64,000 nucleotides of DNA from Sepiola atlantica (GCA_963556195.1 OY744519.1:103492500-103556499), one strand, 5' to 3'. Shown: positions 45,713 to 57,199, counted from the first letter of the stretch. The notes: generated by a model not told the origin, from the letters alone. Numbers and translations are program-made.

Positions 45713-46225
45713 TATATTTTGCCCTAGGCAATGTCAAAACAGAATATATCAGTTTTGTGGGTGTGTCTTGTGTAGTTTTTTTAAAACTTTTAGCTGGACA
45801 CACAAACACACACAGGCAACTTTCCTTTATATAATAGACAACATTCTACTTATAAAGAGAGGAGAGGGTTCTTGGATTTTTTAAATCATAATTTAGTTCA
45901 CATGTTAGCATGGAGGATGGGTATTCTTTTCTAATTTGCCTAATTTAACATGAATTACATAATTATCCTAATACTAACACAAAATTAGAAAGCACTCAAT
46001 GTGGTTAGCTCTGGCAATGCCATTGTCAATGAAAAGTGAATCATTCAAACTAAGTCCCAGACTAAATTTCAATGAAAATTTGTTTCTTAGTAAAATAACA
46101 TCAAACGTTGAAGAAGGGAAGAGGGAGTGTACGAGTGCTTTAATGGATACCGATACAGATTATGGAATCGGCTAAGCAGAGTTTACATCCAGTTGGATCT
46201 ATTACATCCGTTTACGCTGTAATGT

Positions 46226-46710
46226 TAGGTATGCTAAATAAAAATATTATTTTCATTATATCTAAAAACTTTTAATGTGGGCACATACATATTTGCAAAA
46301 ATATAAACAATGATACCAAATTTATTTTGGTAGCACAATCAACCACCGTATTATCACTGTTCAAAGTTTGTTAGAAATTAGAAAAGTTGACGTCGTGTGT
46401 AGCATTGGTCCAGAAGTCAATTTTTACATTGTATAACTGAAAATGCGTACTTTTAACAAGTGAAAAATCCATAAAAATGTAATGTCATGGTAAATGAAAA
46501 CTAATCATAATGCAAACAATAATTATTAGATCAAACCAGCCTAAACATTGGGCAAAATTACATTACCCCTCGAAGAAACGTACAAAAATTCAACTTTCAC
46601 TGTTCATATTAGATTGATTTCAAAAGCTAACACATTGAATCTTCTTAATATGATTCATAGCACAGTAGAGATCAAGCTAGATTTTTCTTTTAACAGTAAA
46701 TCAATAAAAC
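46226..46710 (-). mobile_element. TAGGTATC element, 3' half, inverted
   Basis: It begins TTAGGTATGCTAAATAAA and carries the family's 3' half on minus (CAAAGTTTGTTAGAAATTAG and TTGCAAAAATATAAACAATG on plus). It is truncated internally near 46710. Confidence 0.6.
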
Positions 46711-46765
46711 AAAATTAACATATGTATCATGTAAAAACAGACGGAAGCACAATTTTATAATAGTA

Positions 46766-47160
46766 GGTATCACAAACCGGGCTAGTGAAATTACTGTCAA
46801 TTTCAACTTGCGATATCTCGTTTATTGTTTTTAGTTATTTTGATAAAATTTGAATGTAAAGAACATCTAACCCTTTTCCCTTTAAATGTGTAATTCTTTT
46901 TCTTGTGCCATTAATGGTTTTTCTAAGCGATTTCAACTTAGGTCACTATTTTCGATGACGAGCGATTTATTTTTTATGCGAAAAATATGTTGTTGTTTTT
47001 TTTTCAAATTAGCCGGGCGATACGTTGTGCGTATCTATGCATATAAAAAAATAGCCCTATCTTACAGAAAAAAAGGGTAATTCGTCAATATGGTGGGCTT
47101 AATAAATGCTTTTCAGTTGTCTTTCTCAAAGAAAATTCAGATTGAAAAATTCAATTAATT
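46766..47160 (+). mobile_element. TAGGTATC element, 5' half
   Basis: TAGGTATCACAAACCGGGCT, CAATTTCAACTTGCGATATC and TTCGATGACGAGCGATTTAT match the 5' half of 30330 and 39354. It stops where the family would continue, giving two half elements arranged as an internally inverted pair with 46226-46710. Confidence 0.65.
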
Positions 47161-47527
47161 AAATGCTGAAAAACATCAATTAAAAAAAATTCCGAACATT
47201 GCACCTTTTTCTAGAAAAATATCCAATCTTTAATAATCGGTTAGTGTCATATTACTACGCTAATAAATCACGTCGCCCCGCTGCATGAAAGTAGAGGTCC
47301 TCCTTCCATATTTAAGATTTACGACTTAACGCGTCTGAGAAAGCCGCGTTAAGTCAACACTCAGCGCGTAGCAGTAGTATTAATAACATCACAACACGGC
47401 GACGTTTAGCATCGCTTTAAAAATCCCTTCTTTCTTTTTCTTTCTTTCTCTTTCTTTCTCTCTCCCTTTTCTTTCTTTCTTTTTCTTTCTTTCTCTCCTT
47501 TCTTTTCCTTTTTGAATAAATATTAAC

Positions 47528-48201
47528 GGTACTCTTATAGAGAACGCACTGCGTTTCCGTGACTTCCGTCAACGTTCGGGCAAGTCTCGGAAGAGTCCGA
47601 GAGTTGACGAAACTATTAACCAATCAGGTTGCAGCAGGCATTAGACAATTAGCAAGCAGACGATAACTTTTGGAAGAAATTAATTTCTACGATCTGCGGC
47701 ACAAAAAAAAAAAAAAAAAAATTAATTTCTATGATCTGTGTCAGCGCGTTGAATCTCCCGAAGGACTCATTGAATTCTGTCAGCAACGGTCACTTTTAGC
47801 GAAAGACTAACCCTAAACCCTTACCCTAAACCTACCCCTAAACCAGAAAATGTTAAAAAGAAAAAAAAACATTGGAAAAAAAATGAAAAAACAAACAAAC
47901 AAGAAATTTCAGTGCACAAAAAAACATTTTATTTAAAAACATTTGATTAACAATAGTTCCTTTGACAAAAATAAATAAATAAACATCTAATTAATAACAG
48001 TTGTTTAGCTATGGTTTGTTCTTTCGTTATTTTTATATATGTATTTTACTTTGATTTTTTTCGTCTGAATTTATCATCGGCCAGTCTTCAATTTTTCGTT
48101 TGGCAGTTTTCGCCTCATCAACTCTCGGGCGCTTCCGAGACCTGCCCGAACGTTGACGACGTGAAGTCACGGAAACGCGGTGCGTTCTCTATAAGAGTAC
48201 C
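47528..48201. mobile_element. 674-bp TIR element with perfect 8-bp TSD
   Basis: The terminal inverted repeats begin GGTACTCTTATAGAGAACGC and extend about 90 bp (left to ~47620, right from ~48120), with few changes. ATATTAAC flanks both ends exactly (47520-47527 and 48202-48209). The interior is AT-rich with CCCTAAACCC words at 47807-47844. An 8-bp TSD suits hAT or P-like superfamilies; the terminal sequence does not decide. No transposase. Confidence 0.85.
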
Positions 48202-48439
48202 ATATTAACAATGTTCTGAAAACTAAAAAACATTGCTCTAGTGTGCGTTTTAGGAGGACCCTTTGTAGAGTTCCAGTTTTGGGAAGAGCCGGTGATGCTT
48301 ATCCAGACATGGGGGGAAAAAATAAGACAAACTCTCACTCAATTTTTTTTAACCGAGTTCACCCCAAACAAGGCAAGTTGCCACTGTAGACGTAAGGGGT
48401 TATTGAGAATTAGGGTGAAAGTTTTTTTGGGTCATCCTA

Positions 48440-48943
48440 AATTGGGAGATGTGCAGTGAGATGCTTGTTCACATTAGTTTTAAATTTCAGTGGGGGAAAC
48501 AGGGAGCAGAGAGAGAGTTCTGAAGGCTGGCAGCTTGAGGAAAGAAGCTATTCGAGTAGAAGGCTCTGGGGATCTCCACAGTGAATAGATGGAATTTAGC
48601 TGATTGTAGGGTTGGTCTAGTGTATTTACTTCGAGGGGGGCACCAGAGCAGCCAGTTTATCGGAGCACATTCGATTGAAGTACTTGTAAAACAAGCACAA
48701 GGATGCAATATTGCGGCGATAGGACAAGGGCTGGAGCTTGGTGGATAATGAGGGACCTATCAGGTTAGAGACTCTTTTTTGGATGTTGTCTACGAGGGAG
48801 AGGCTAGTGGATGGTGCACCAGCCCAGATGTGACAGCAATACTCTGTGCATAGGTGGATGGTGGCTTTGTAGAGATACAGGATACTGTCAAGTGTTTTTA
48901 GCATGGTAGAGGGAGCCCACCTTCTTTGCAGCAGCCTTGGCAA
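48440..48943 (-). pseudogene. LINE-A C-terminal region
   Basis: LYLYKATIHLCTEYCCHIWA, STSLSLVDNIQKRVSNLIGP, LCLFYKYFNRMCSDKLAALV, then after a frameshift FHLFTVEIPRAFYSNSFFPQ and SLSAPCF. This is the thumb-adjacent tail seen repeatedly in this window; the lost frame falls between the 48943 and 48708 blocks. Confidence 0.85.
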
Positions 48944-49001
48944 TGTCTTCTATGTATCTGTTCCAATTCATGTTAGGCCACGGAGTTTGAACGTTGGACT
49001 C

Positions 49002-49908
49002 TCAGGTAGTATTATTTGCCATGGCAATCGGTGGTTGAAGAGGTTTCTTGTAGTTGTTGAAGGAAAGAAGCTTTGTCTTAGCAGCATTAACTGTTACCAT
49101 CCATTTATGACCCCATTCCACTACAGAGTGGAGGTCACTTTCTAAGGATTCAGCCATTGTCTCGGATATGTGTGCGTCCGTTTTACCCACATGATGAGGG
49201 TAGAGCGTAGTGTCATCAGCAAATATACCCATCTCAGACACAATGTTATCAGGGAGGTCGTTTATGAAAATCAGGAACAATAAAGGTTCAAGAATCGATC
49301 CAGAGGACACACCTGCATTCATGTCATGTTGTTTGGATGAGTGGCCATCGAGGACAACCTGGATATTTCTGTTGGATAGGAAGGGTCTAATTATATTTAA
49401 TATTCGTCCAGTAATACCATATCGATTAATTTTTATGAGAAGACCTTTATGCCAGACTTTGTCAAAGGCTTTGAATATATCAAGCGCTACCGCCCTAGCT
49501 TCACCTGCCTTGTCCAGTATATGGTATATGTGTTCGGAGATGACCGTTAGGATATCCGTAGTAGACCTTGCTTGTCTAAATCCATACTGATGGCCAGAAA
49601 TAAGTTTAGTATTAACAAGGTGCCAGACTATTGCTAGATTGAATTAAGGATAAAAAGATTTTAGCGAAGAGCAGGGGTAGGCTGATGGGGTGATAATTTT
49701 GAGGGTCAGTTCTATCTCCAGAATTCTTGAAGACTGGTACCACAGAGGCAATTTTACAGCTATCGGAGAAGCAAGATTCAGCAAGGCATTTGTTGTAGAG
49801 TTTGGAGAGGACCGGGGCTAGTTCAGCATAGCATTTCTTTATTACTATTACTGGTATAAGATCAGGCTCACATGCTTTGGAGGTGTCAAGGTTTTTTATG
49901 ATGTCCAT
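49002..49908 (-). pseudogene. LINE-A reverse transcriptase domain
   Basis: Starts with KACEPDLIPVIVIKKCYAEL and SVVPVFKNSGDRTDPQNYHP (fingers). Then come GFRQARSTTDIL, ARAVALDIFKAFDKVWHKGL (palm motif A with catalytic Asp), GVSSGSILEPLLFLIFINDL, and GIFADDTTLYPH (catalytic FADD at 49223-49212). The catalytic residues remain but a frameshift lies between the 49908 and 49600 blocks. Confidence 0.9.
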
Positions 49909-50229
49909 GATATGAGATGGGGTAATTACCAGGTCATCGAGTGTGGCTTCGTCTGCAGTGGGAAATTAGGGAGGACATGGTTTGTGGAGTCCAAAGTGGA
50001 GTTTAAGACAAAACGCTGAGCAAGTAGTTCAGCCTTGTCAGTTGTCGTGCAAACGATATCATTGTGGTTGGATAACAGGGGGGGGGGAATTATTGATTGC
50101 CCATTGTTCATCACACTATTGTAGATTTTCCAGAAATCACAAGAACCTAGTTTCTGCGACTGAATGCGTTTCTTGGTTATCTCTGTATACCTTCTCTTTT
50201 CTTCAGCTATCACAGTCTTATAATTATTT

Positions 50230-51225
50230 TTTGACTTTACAAATTTCTGTCTATTCGTAGTAGACTTATAGCGGCCATATTGTCGGAATGCTTGCTGCCT
50301 CTGAGCAATAGCAGTTGCATATTTTGAGGTGAATCATTGTGGAGAGTGGGGCGGTAGAATTTTCTCATGGGGACATGTGCATCAATGCCTGCTTTGACCC
50401 ATTCAGTTGCCTCATTTGCCCATTGATCAGCAGGGAGAGAAAAAATTCTACTCCATGGGGCGTCTCTGATGTGGTCTCTGATGGAATTAAAATCAGTCTA
50501 CTTGAAGTATCTCGTCGTTTTGAGCAACGGCTCTTCAGCTTTGGGACAAGATTTTAGGATGATATCAATCATTACCACAAGGTGATCAGCGTTCCCGAGC
50601 GGGCTATGGGCATTCGTCACACAAGCCTCGGGCAGTGAGGTCAAGAACAGGTCGAGAAGTGAAGTTTGATGGTCCACACGATCGAGGAGGCGGGTTGGGA
50701 ACGTGGCAGTCTGTGAAAGGGAGTGAGCTATGGAGAAACTGTATGTGGAGTTACCAGCTGCGTCTGTATAGCTGGAGAATCCAAGCCAGTCATGGTGATG
50801 TGCATTAAAATCCCTAAATACATGTATTTGGGCACTCGTGTCAAGTGAGAGTGCTACATCTATGCTTTCAGAGACAGAGTTAAGAAGGGTACAGTCCTAG
50901 GTTGAAGGAGAGCAGTATAAGAAATATAAGTAACTAACGCTGTGCTGCAGGGTTAATCTAAAGCACATGTAGGCTTGATCATCTGTTTCTAGTCTATGTT
51001 CTCTAGTCAAGGGGAGGGTGTTCCGAACATAAACTCCTAGCCTGTGCATATGTTTGTCAGAGTGGGAGGTAATCAGTCATGTCAAAATGGTGTGAAGAGA
51101 TTGAAGATTGAAGGTTTGTTTCACTTAGTGCTAGAAAGAATCAATATTCAATTGTTTTCATTGTAGAAAGTTCAGTAAGAACTGTTAGAAGTATTAAAGT
51201 GGTTAAGTTTATACATTTTTTTCCA
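50230..51225 (-). pseudogene. LINE-A endonuclease domain
   Basis: Minus-strand reading gives LTTLILLTVLTELSTMKTIE, then LALSETNLQ (the conserved glutamate motif), HRLGVYVRNTLPLTREHR, and FRDFNAHHHDWLGFSSYTD, where families normally have GDFN, so the glycine is changed to arginine. PTRLLDRVDHQTSLLDLFLT and NADHLVVM (canonical SDH) follow. This is the motif order of apurinic-like LINE endonucleases. A stop after SPST and a frameshift near 51060 are visible. Confidence 0.85.
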
Positions 51226-51479
51226 AACAGCGTAAATCAGCAGACGACATTGAAAGAGGATTCAGGCAATGTGTGTGTGTGTCGCCTTTAGTGTGTGTAT
51301 GCATAAGACAGTGAAAGAGTTAATGAATTGTGTATGTGTGTGCATTAATGTCAGAGTGGCTATGTGTGCATAAGTGGAGAAATGCATTCTCGGCTTTCCC
51401 AAACCCCGACAGAGGGGTGAGGAGACTGGAGAAATGTCGATGTTAGCTCTGTCGTGGATTTAGGCTAAACATGTCTGTT

Positions 51480-52030
51480 GAAGGAAAAATATGGCTTTTT
51501 ATACATTCCAGGTGGATCAAAACGGCAAATTTGATAAATTCAGAGAGATGCATTCGATTGGCTTAAAATCATTTTATTTGTTTTTATTGATTCAGGTCAA
51601 TGCGTGCGTCGAGCCATATGCGCAGAGACGAGTTTAAGCATTTTAACTTTGAGCACCGAAGGATAAATTTTCTTCTCTACAAAGTCAAATGATCTAATCG
51701 TCTAAAACAGTAGAATTTAATTTCTTTTTTATGAAATTATTTAATCAATAAATAAAAATGTTTATTCTCTTAAAAAAAAAATAGACTTATGGTACCACTA
51801 ACCCTAAGTCCGGAGTGGCTTCCAATCGGATTAGGGCAAGCGTTTTTAAAAAAATTATTTTTTAAACCTGAAATTGACAACCAACTCCCCCCCCCCCCAA
51901 AAAAAAATCGAGCGCATCTTGGAAGATGACTAACGATAGATTAAAAGTGACGATAGCAAATTTATAGATAATAAATGTTACAATCAGTATTGACACTTGA
52001 AACTTATACAGATAGATAGAAAAGTAAATT
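51480..52030. other. AT-rich stretch, nothing recognised
   Basis: Poly-A and poly-C runs around 51768 and 51885; no gene or family repeat seen. Confidence 0.35.
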
Positions 52031-52490
52031 AAATGTTAGAATAACATCATATTAAGAAGATTCAATGCATTAGCTATTGAAATGAACCTTATATGAACAG
52101 CCAAAGTTGTAGTTCCGTGTGATTTTTGCATGTTTTTCGGGGTGGGAGGTAATTGGATTTTGTCTAATATTTATACTGATTGTATCTAATAATTATTATT
52201 ATCATTACGATTAATTTTCATTTAATACAAGATGACATTACATTTCTAGGAATGTTTCACTTATTTGAAGCCTGCATTTCTAGTTATACACCATGAAAAT
52301 TAGCTTCTAGACCAATATCACACAAACAACGGCAAATTTTCTAATTTCCAACAAACTTTGAACGGTCATAATTCCGTGGCTAATTGAGCTACTAAAATAA
52401 CTTTGGTGCCATTGTTTATGTTTTGCAAAGATCTATGTGTCCACATAATTTTTTTTTTAGATATAATGAAAATAAAATTTTGGTTTGGGA
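52030..52490 (+). mobile_element. TAGGTATC element, 3' portion
   Basis: It matches the family's 3' third (TTAAGAAGATTCAATGCATT, TCTAATTTCCAACAAACTTT, GGTTTGGGATACCTAA) and ends at the expected TIR. The 5' two-thirds are missing. Confidence 0.65.
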
Positions 52491-52919
52491 TACCTAATAA
52501 TAGGGCATGAGGGTTTTCTTTTTTTTAAGATCGAACTATTTTTCTATGCATAAAGACATGCAATATTTTATGCATTAAACACTGCATACGTACAACTAGT
52601 ATATAAATACATCGTTTTTCCCTCGTATTTTTGGACTCTTGCCTTAATATTTCGTTCAGCTTAGTCTGAGTTAAAATAAGTTCTTGAATCATTATTGTCT
52701 AATTAAAGTTGGCATGTTTAAATACTAATGAAAGAAAAGAGTCGAAATGCACTGAAGTAATTTCAATCAAAAAGTTGTAAATTTTCATTTAATTCTTCAT
52801 TAATGAACCAGTAAACCCGTTCCATCAACAATGACAGTGTTTTGTTTGTTGTTTTTTTGTTTGTTTTTTCGAAATAGAAGTAAAATAAAAACAAATTAAA
52901 CTTTAAAAAGGCAACATAA

Positions 52920-53450
52920 TTTTTTTGCTGCCAAAAAGAGGGAATATTATCTGAATGACATTTGGAAGATACAATTTTTTATGAGTATCAAAATGAATAA
53001 ATGTGAAAGTTTTTCTCATTTATTACATCAATATTACCATCAAAACGGCTCACTGTTATTTAAATCAATATTAATTTAAGTAATCATAGTAATGTTAAAT
53101 ATTGTATATGTATAGAGACGAAAAAGCCAAATACAGCTCTTTACATGCCTAATTTGCACAATATTTTTTCTCCTAATAAATTAATACTTGGTATTAATCA
53201 TTTGTAATTTTATTGTCCTATTTACCTATATATATATACGCAATAGTTCTGTCATATTAACAGCAATTGATTAAAGTGGTTTCATAAAAAAAAGTGATAA
53301 ATAAATAGATTTGTATAAAAATTACCAAAATATCAATAAATTCAAAAGATTTTGTCTCATATTTACTGAATGTATTTAAATTTTTTATTTCAAATATTTC
53401 AAGTAGCGAACTTTGCAAAGCAATAGCAGACTGGCAAAGCTAGCTAGTTA
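52920..53450 (+). repeat. GGCAAAGC-type repeat
   Basis: It ends TTTCAAGTAGCGAACTTTGC, AAAGCAATAGCAGACTGGCA, AAGCTAGCTAGTT. Upstream AAATAGATTTGTATAAAAAT and TTACCAAAATATCAATAAAT match the reverse complement of 23540-23580. The 5' limit is uncertain. Confidence 0.5.
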
Positions 53451-53819
53451 TAAATAAAATAAGTTTTCTTTATTAATAATTGTTTCAATATAATTAAAAA
53501 ATAACTTCTTTTTTGTTGTTGTTAGATAATGAAGAGGGACGACTGAGAGATACCAATACCTCTGATTTGTCAAACAAGATCATGTATTAGAAGATGGGAT
53601 ATTTTGGTGTAGTCAGCAGTTAGCATATGAGTAGCAGAGTTGCTTAGACCAGGAAATGTTAATAGAAAGGTCATATAAATTTATGATGCAACCTATCAAT
53701 CTGGCCGGAGATGATGGGTTACAAAATTTAATAAATTCATATTTTTAAATAGTTTTAAAGTTCAATAACTACACTTGCATTCAGTGCAGTTTAACACCAG
53801 GTTTTCTTTTATGCAATTG

Positions 53820-54180
53820 TTGCTTACAGATCTCACAAACGTGATGTTGCTAGTGTCAGTCTTTTCTATGAATACTATTATGGCATGTATTCTTCATAAT
53901 TATGTGATCTGCTCCCTGCTTCTTTTGTTCCAGCTTGTTTGACTCGTTGGTCTAGTGGTCTCCATCAATTCGCTGTTTTGACACCTCATCATAATATAGC
54001 TTCCTATTTTAGTAGCTTCTTTCCAAGAACTGTAGGCTTGTGTAACTCTCTGCCTGCTGACTGTTTTCCTCCTACCTATAACCGTGATCTTTTCAAGACT
54101 AATGACAATAGGCATCTCCTGTCGTTGCAATAATCATCTTCCGTTATTGTTAGCTCCTTACATCAAGTAGCTTGAACGAT
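53820..54180 (+). pseudogene. LINE-G C-terminal fragment
   Basis: Frames give SLFYEYYYGMYS, then HQFAVLTPHHNIASYFSSFF, PRTVGLCNSLPADCFPPTYN and LFKTNDNRHLL. The FFPRT..LWNSLP box is the LINE C-terminal signature, but the sequence differs from LINE-A and LINE-B copies here, so it is treated as a separate family. Confidence 0.7.
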
Positions 54181-54452
54181 TTCCATAAACAAATTTAAAA
54201 AAAAATTTAACCTCAGTCTATCTTCATTTGAAGTAATAATTTGTTGATGATTATTAGTAAAGTCATTTTTTAAATTTAATTATTGTATAGTATAATAATG
54301 TCCAATGTGTGTGTTTATTTATATACAAGCATCTAATGGTGACGGATGCTGAATACAATTTTCTGTTTGTAACAGACTTTTAGAACGCAACATTGTTTTA
54401 GTGTTCTTTTTTATGTTAGGCTGAAATAATAACAATAGTTTTAGTGAGATTC

Positions 54453-54779
54453 TGAATTTTTAAGATGAAAATTGATAATTTGTATGATTTGGCATAACAG
54501 AAAAAGTACTAAGTAAAATTAAGTTGTAGGTGCAGTCTTTTGAAGGTTCAATCCTCAGTACGGGCGATACTAGGAATTGCGAATTACTGAAGACTTCGAC
54601 CCGGTCATGGTTGATGGAACGAGAGCATGCTACCCCCATGATTCCCTAGTTCGACAGAAAGATTCCAGAGTTCGCTAAGATACACCTGAAGAAGGTCGGA
54701 GATTACATCGGGCGATACGTTGTAAAAATAACACTCAAGATGAGAACAGTAGTCCGAATAATCCAAATTATACAAAGTG
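54453..54779 (+). mobile_element. main SINE, head-side end block, 12-bp TSD
   Basis: It starts with the inverted extension (TGAATTTTTAAGATGAAAAT, TGATAATTTGTATGATTTGG). The head follows (ACAGAAAAAGTACTAAGTAA, GGTTCAATCCTCAG), then body GTCATGGTTGATGGAACGAG, core CTGAAGAAGGTCGG...CGGGCGATACG (54688-54720), and end CCAAATTATACAAAG. TTAGTGAGATTC (54441-54452) and TTAGTGAGGTTC (54780-54791) match in 11 of 12. Confidence 0.8.
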
Positions 54780-54826
54780 TTAGTGAGGTTCATTACGAAA
54801 ATGAATCCTCATACGCATCATTTCTT

Positions 54827-55395
54827 ATTTTATTTTATTTTATTTTATTTTATTGTACTTTTTACTGATGGGGCCCACTCGAACATAAGGGTTAAAAGGT
54901 TTGTTGGTTGGACGATGATCGCCGTCACAAGAGGATTGGAAGCAGTGGGTGGAATGCGCAGAAGATTATTTAAGAAGATTTGATTTTCCAAGAGGATGGC
55001 CTGACAAGTATTTGTTCACATTAGACTTGAAGACGACCATACTGTAGGTGGTTGAGAAGCAAACTCATGGTATGTTCTAGGAAATAAACTTCCTTCATGG
55101 AAGTTCCGCTTGGTTTTTTGGTACAAAGAGAGAGAAAGGGAAATTCTTTGCTGTGGTTGTAGCCAGACGTGTTCTTGTTGTGAATGTTTTACAGGGAGGG
55201 ACCATGGATTGGAGCTCAGTCGAGCACCTACCATAAACATAACGATACAGTAGAGAGAGGCTAGAAACATCTCTTTTGTGTGAGAGAGGCTGTACAGATG
55301 AAAAGAGATAATCCCCCACCAGATTGCCAACTCGATTTTGTACTCTGTCAAGAGAAGAAAGAGTGCTCTGAGCAGTACCTCCCCAATTATGACAA
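54827..55395 (-). pseudogene. LINE-B 3' portion with (AAAAT)n tail
   Basis: Minus frames: ICHNWGGTAQSTLSSLDRVQ, NLVGDYLFSSVQPLSHKRDV, SLLYRYVYGRCSTELQSMVP, then after a frameshift FHEGSLFPRTYHEFASQPPT. The 3' UTR has GGTCGTCTTCAAGTCTAATG and AACCCTTATGTTCGAGTGG. The element ends in five to six AAAAT repeats (54827-54858). Such short tandem 3' tails are typical of CR1/L2-like LINEs. Confidence 0.8.
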
Positions 55396-55404
55396 ATGTT
55401 TTTA

Positions 55405-56330
55405 AAGTGTGACTCGCTTTGCCGGCTTGCTACCATTTTGCAAAGTTTGCTACCTAAAATATTTGAAACAAAATATTTAAATAAACATTTCATTCATAAA
55501 TCTGTTGTAAAGATGAGACAAAAGCTTTTATATATAGATAAACATTTGCATTTTGGTAATTTCGATACAAATTTATTCATCTTTTTAATATGACCGTAAA
55601 GAAAGAAAAATAAAGAAGAAATTAATTTGCTTGGGGGTTGATTTTAACTTACAACTTAGAAATAGATCGCAACTTGTTGAAAATCAAGTCACTTTCTCTA
55701 AAGAAAAGACTGGAAAGGATCATTTGGAAACAATTGTTAAATATTTGTCAACGGAATAAAACAATATTCCTAAAGAGAAGTATTTGTTGTATTAAAATCC
55801 AAACAATCATTGAATTAAAAAATAACAAAAAATAGTTAATTAATAAACTGCATTTTTGTAAAACAATATGCAAATTATGTAAACTTACATCTAAGATTGC
55901 ATAAGCAGTATATAAAAAAGATAGGGTGCTCCTATTGTATAACTTTAAGATCAAAGTGTAGTATCTGTTCCGATGGATACTGCACGCCTGTCCTGTGCAG
56001 TTCTAGGAGGTCCACCCTCCCAGGCTTTGCCTCCCCTCTTTGGGGAGGAGTAAGTTTATTGCTTACTGTCTGAGGCGCCCCTACCGGGGGAATGCTGACG
56101 GGGCTGCCCAGGCAATTTTTAAATGGCCAGAGTGCTCACCTCTCGAGCGCTGGCTTTTCAAACCCCACTTTCTCGACCCGATCTTGGGTCACATCTTACT
56201 TGTGGGAGTAAGATAAAACTGGCCTTGTGCCTAACTCCTGAGGAGGAGTAAATAAAACTTTAAACAGTGCAAGAAATTGGCCGAACTTTCACATTTATTC
56301 ATTTAGATTTGGTGTAATACAACATTCAGA
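55405..56330 (-). repeat. GGCAAAGC-type repeat interrupted by a SINE
   Basis: Colinear with 23385-23970: CTCGCTTTGCCGGCTTGC, AAACATTTCATTCATAAATC, TAGTTAATTAATAAACTG, CAATATGCAAATTA, then the CG-richer insert 55955-56268, then AGTGCAAGAAATTGGCC and TTCATTTAGATTTGG. Confidence 0.65.
55955..56268 (+). mobile_element. GC-richer tRNA-like SINE
   Basis: Markedly less AT-rich than its surroundings. It contains TAGTATCTGTTCCGATGGAT, CCACCCTCCCAGGCTTTGCC and TACCGGGGGAATGCTGACGG. A tRNA-like segment follows (AATGGCCAGAGTGCTCACCT, CTTTTCAAACCCCAC) with a degenerate B box. The insert ends AGGAGTAAATAAAACTTTAA. It splits a repeat whose intact form is at 23385-23970. Confidence 0.55.
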
Positions 56331-56379
56331 ATCTCATTGATTGTGATATGCAAATACATTGTGATGTCATAGATCTTCT

Positions 56380-56645
56380 CTCTATTTTCTTGTCTCTCTC
56401 CTTTTTTGTCTCTCGCATGTTATTCTCTCTCTCCCTCTTTCTCTCTCTCTCTCTCTTTTAATTATCTATATGATTCCATTCCTCTCTGGGAAGTGCATTA
56501 ATAAACTCCTGAATGTTTGAATACACCCTCTCTCTTTCTCTCTCTTCCCATTTCCCCCTCTCTCTTCCCATTTCCCCCTCTCTCTTCTCATTCCCCCTCT
56601 TTCTTTCTTTCCGTTCTCTCTCTCTTTATTTCCACTCTCTCGAAG
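56380..56645. repeat. CT-rich tract with TTCCCATTTCCCCC units
   Basis: (CT)n and imperfect repeats of CTCTCTCTTCCCATTTCCCC. Low complexity. Confidence 0.85.
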
Positions 56646-57199
56646 AAAATCTATTAAAAAAAAGAATTTTGTTGCTTTAAGTTCTAATATATTTCAGTTA
56701 ATTTATGGACTTAACCGATAATTCATCTTAGTGACCCCAGGTGGAATCGAAAGAAAATGTTAATGGTTTCTTTAGATTCTGTGAAAAATGTAACCCTTAT
56801 TGAAACTTATGTTCTGTTAACATATCGATTTCTATATTACACAGACAAACAAACATTGACTTTTATATATTTAGAAGAAGATAGATAAAAATATATACAT
56901 CTTGTATGATAGTTTATTTATGCTGCAAGGTATCTACATTTCGGTAAACACTTTGCAACCTTTCAGATTTATATGTGTGGTTTCTCTCTGTTTGTGATCA
57001 CTCTTTTGATTAAATAAAGATAGTTTGTAGATATTGATAAAAATAAGCGAGGGTAGAGTAGGATATATGCTGAAAAAAGATTTGGGTTACAGTTTTATCC
57101 GGCAGGTGGTTGGGAGTAGGAAGATGACCAGTAAGTAAAAATCTTGGTGATTCAAATAAATCTCCAAGATTGATTAATTTGATTGTCTTCTTGTTGTCA

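Larger units (their letters stand above)
48342..51230 (-). pseudogene. near-complete LINE-A copy (ORF2 endonuclease-RT)
   Basis: A ~2.9-kb copy of a non-LTR retrotransposon, from the endonuclease start to the 3' UTR and poly-A. Domains in coding order: APE-type endonuclease (51225-50230), linker (50213-49926), reverse transcriptase (49908-49002), C-terminal region (48943-48440), and 3' UTR ending TTGTTTGGGGTGAAC. At least four frame changes and several stops kill it. The WNSLP tail and FADD box suggest the Jockey/CR1 group, not decided further. It is the likely full-length relative of the fragments at 8102, 15596, 34725 and 38400. Sequence upstream to ~51480 may be 5' UTR or ORF1 remnant. Confidence 0.9.

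Noticed and set aside
45399..45809. Arg/Glu-rich frame on minus
   Set aside because: Arises from the CTT/CT pyrimidine tract and TA array.
48903..50557. Plus-strand frames of 80-126 codons
   Set aside because: Antisense shadows of the LINE-A endonuclease-RT on minus.
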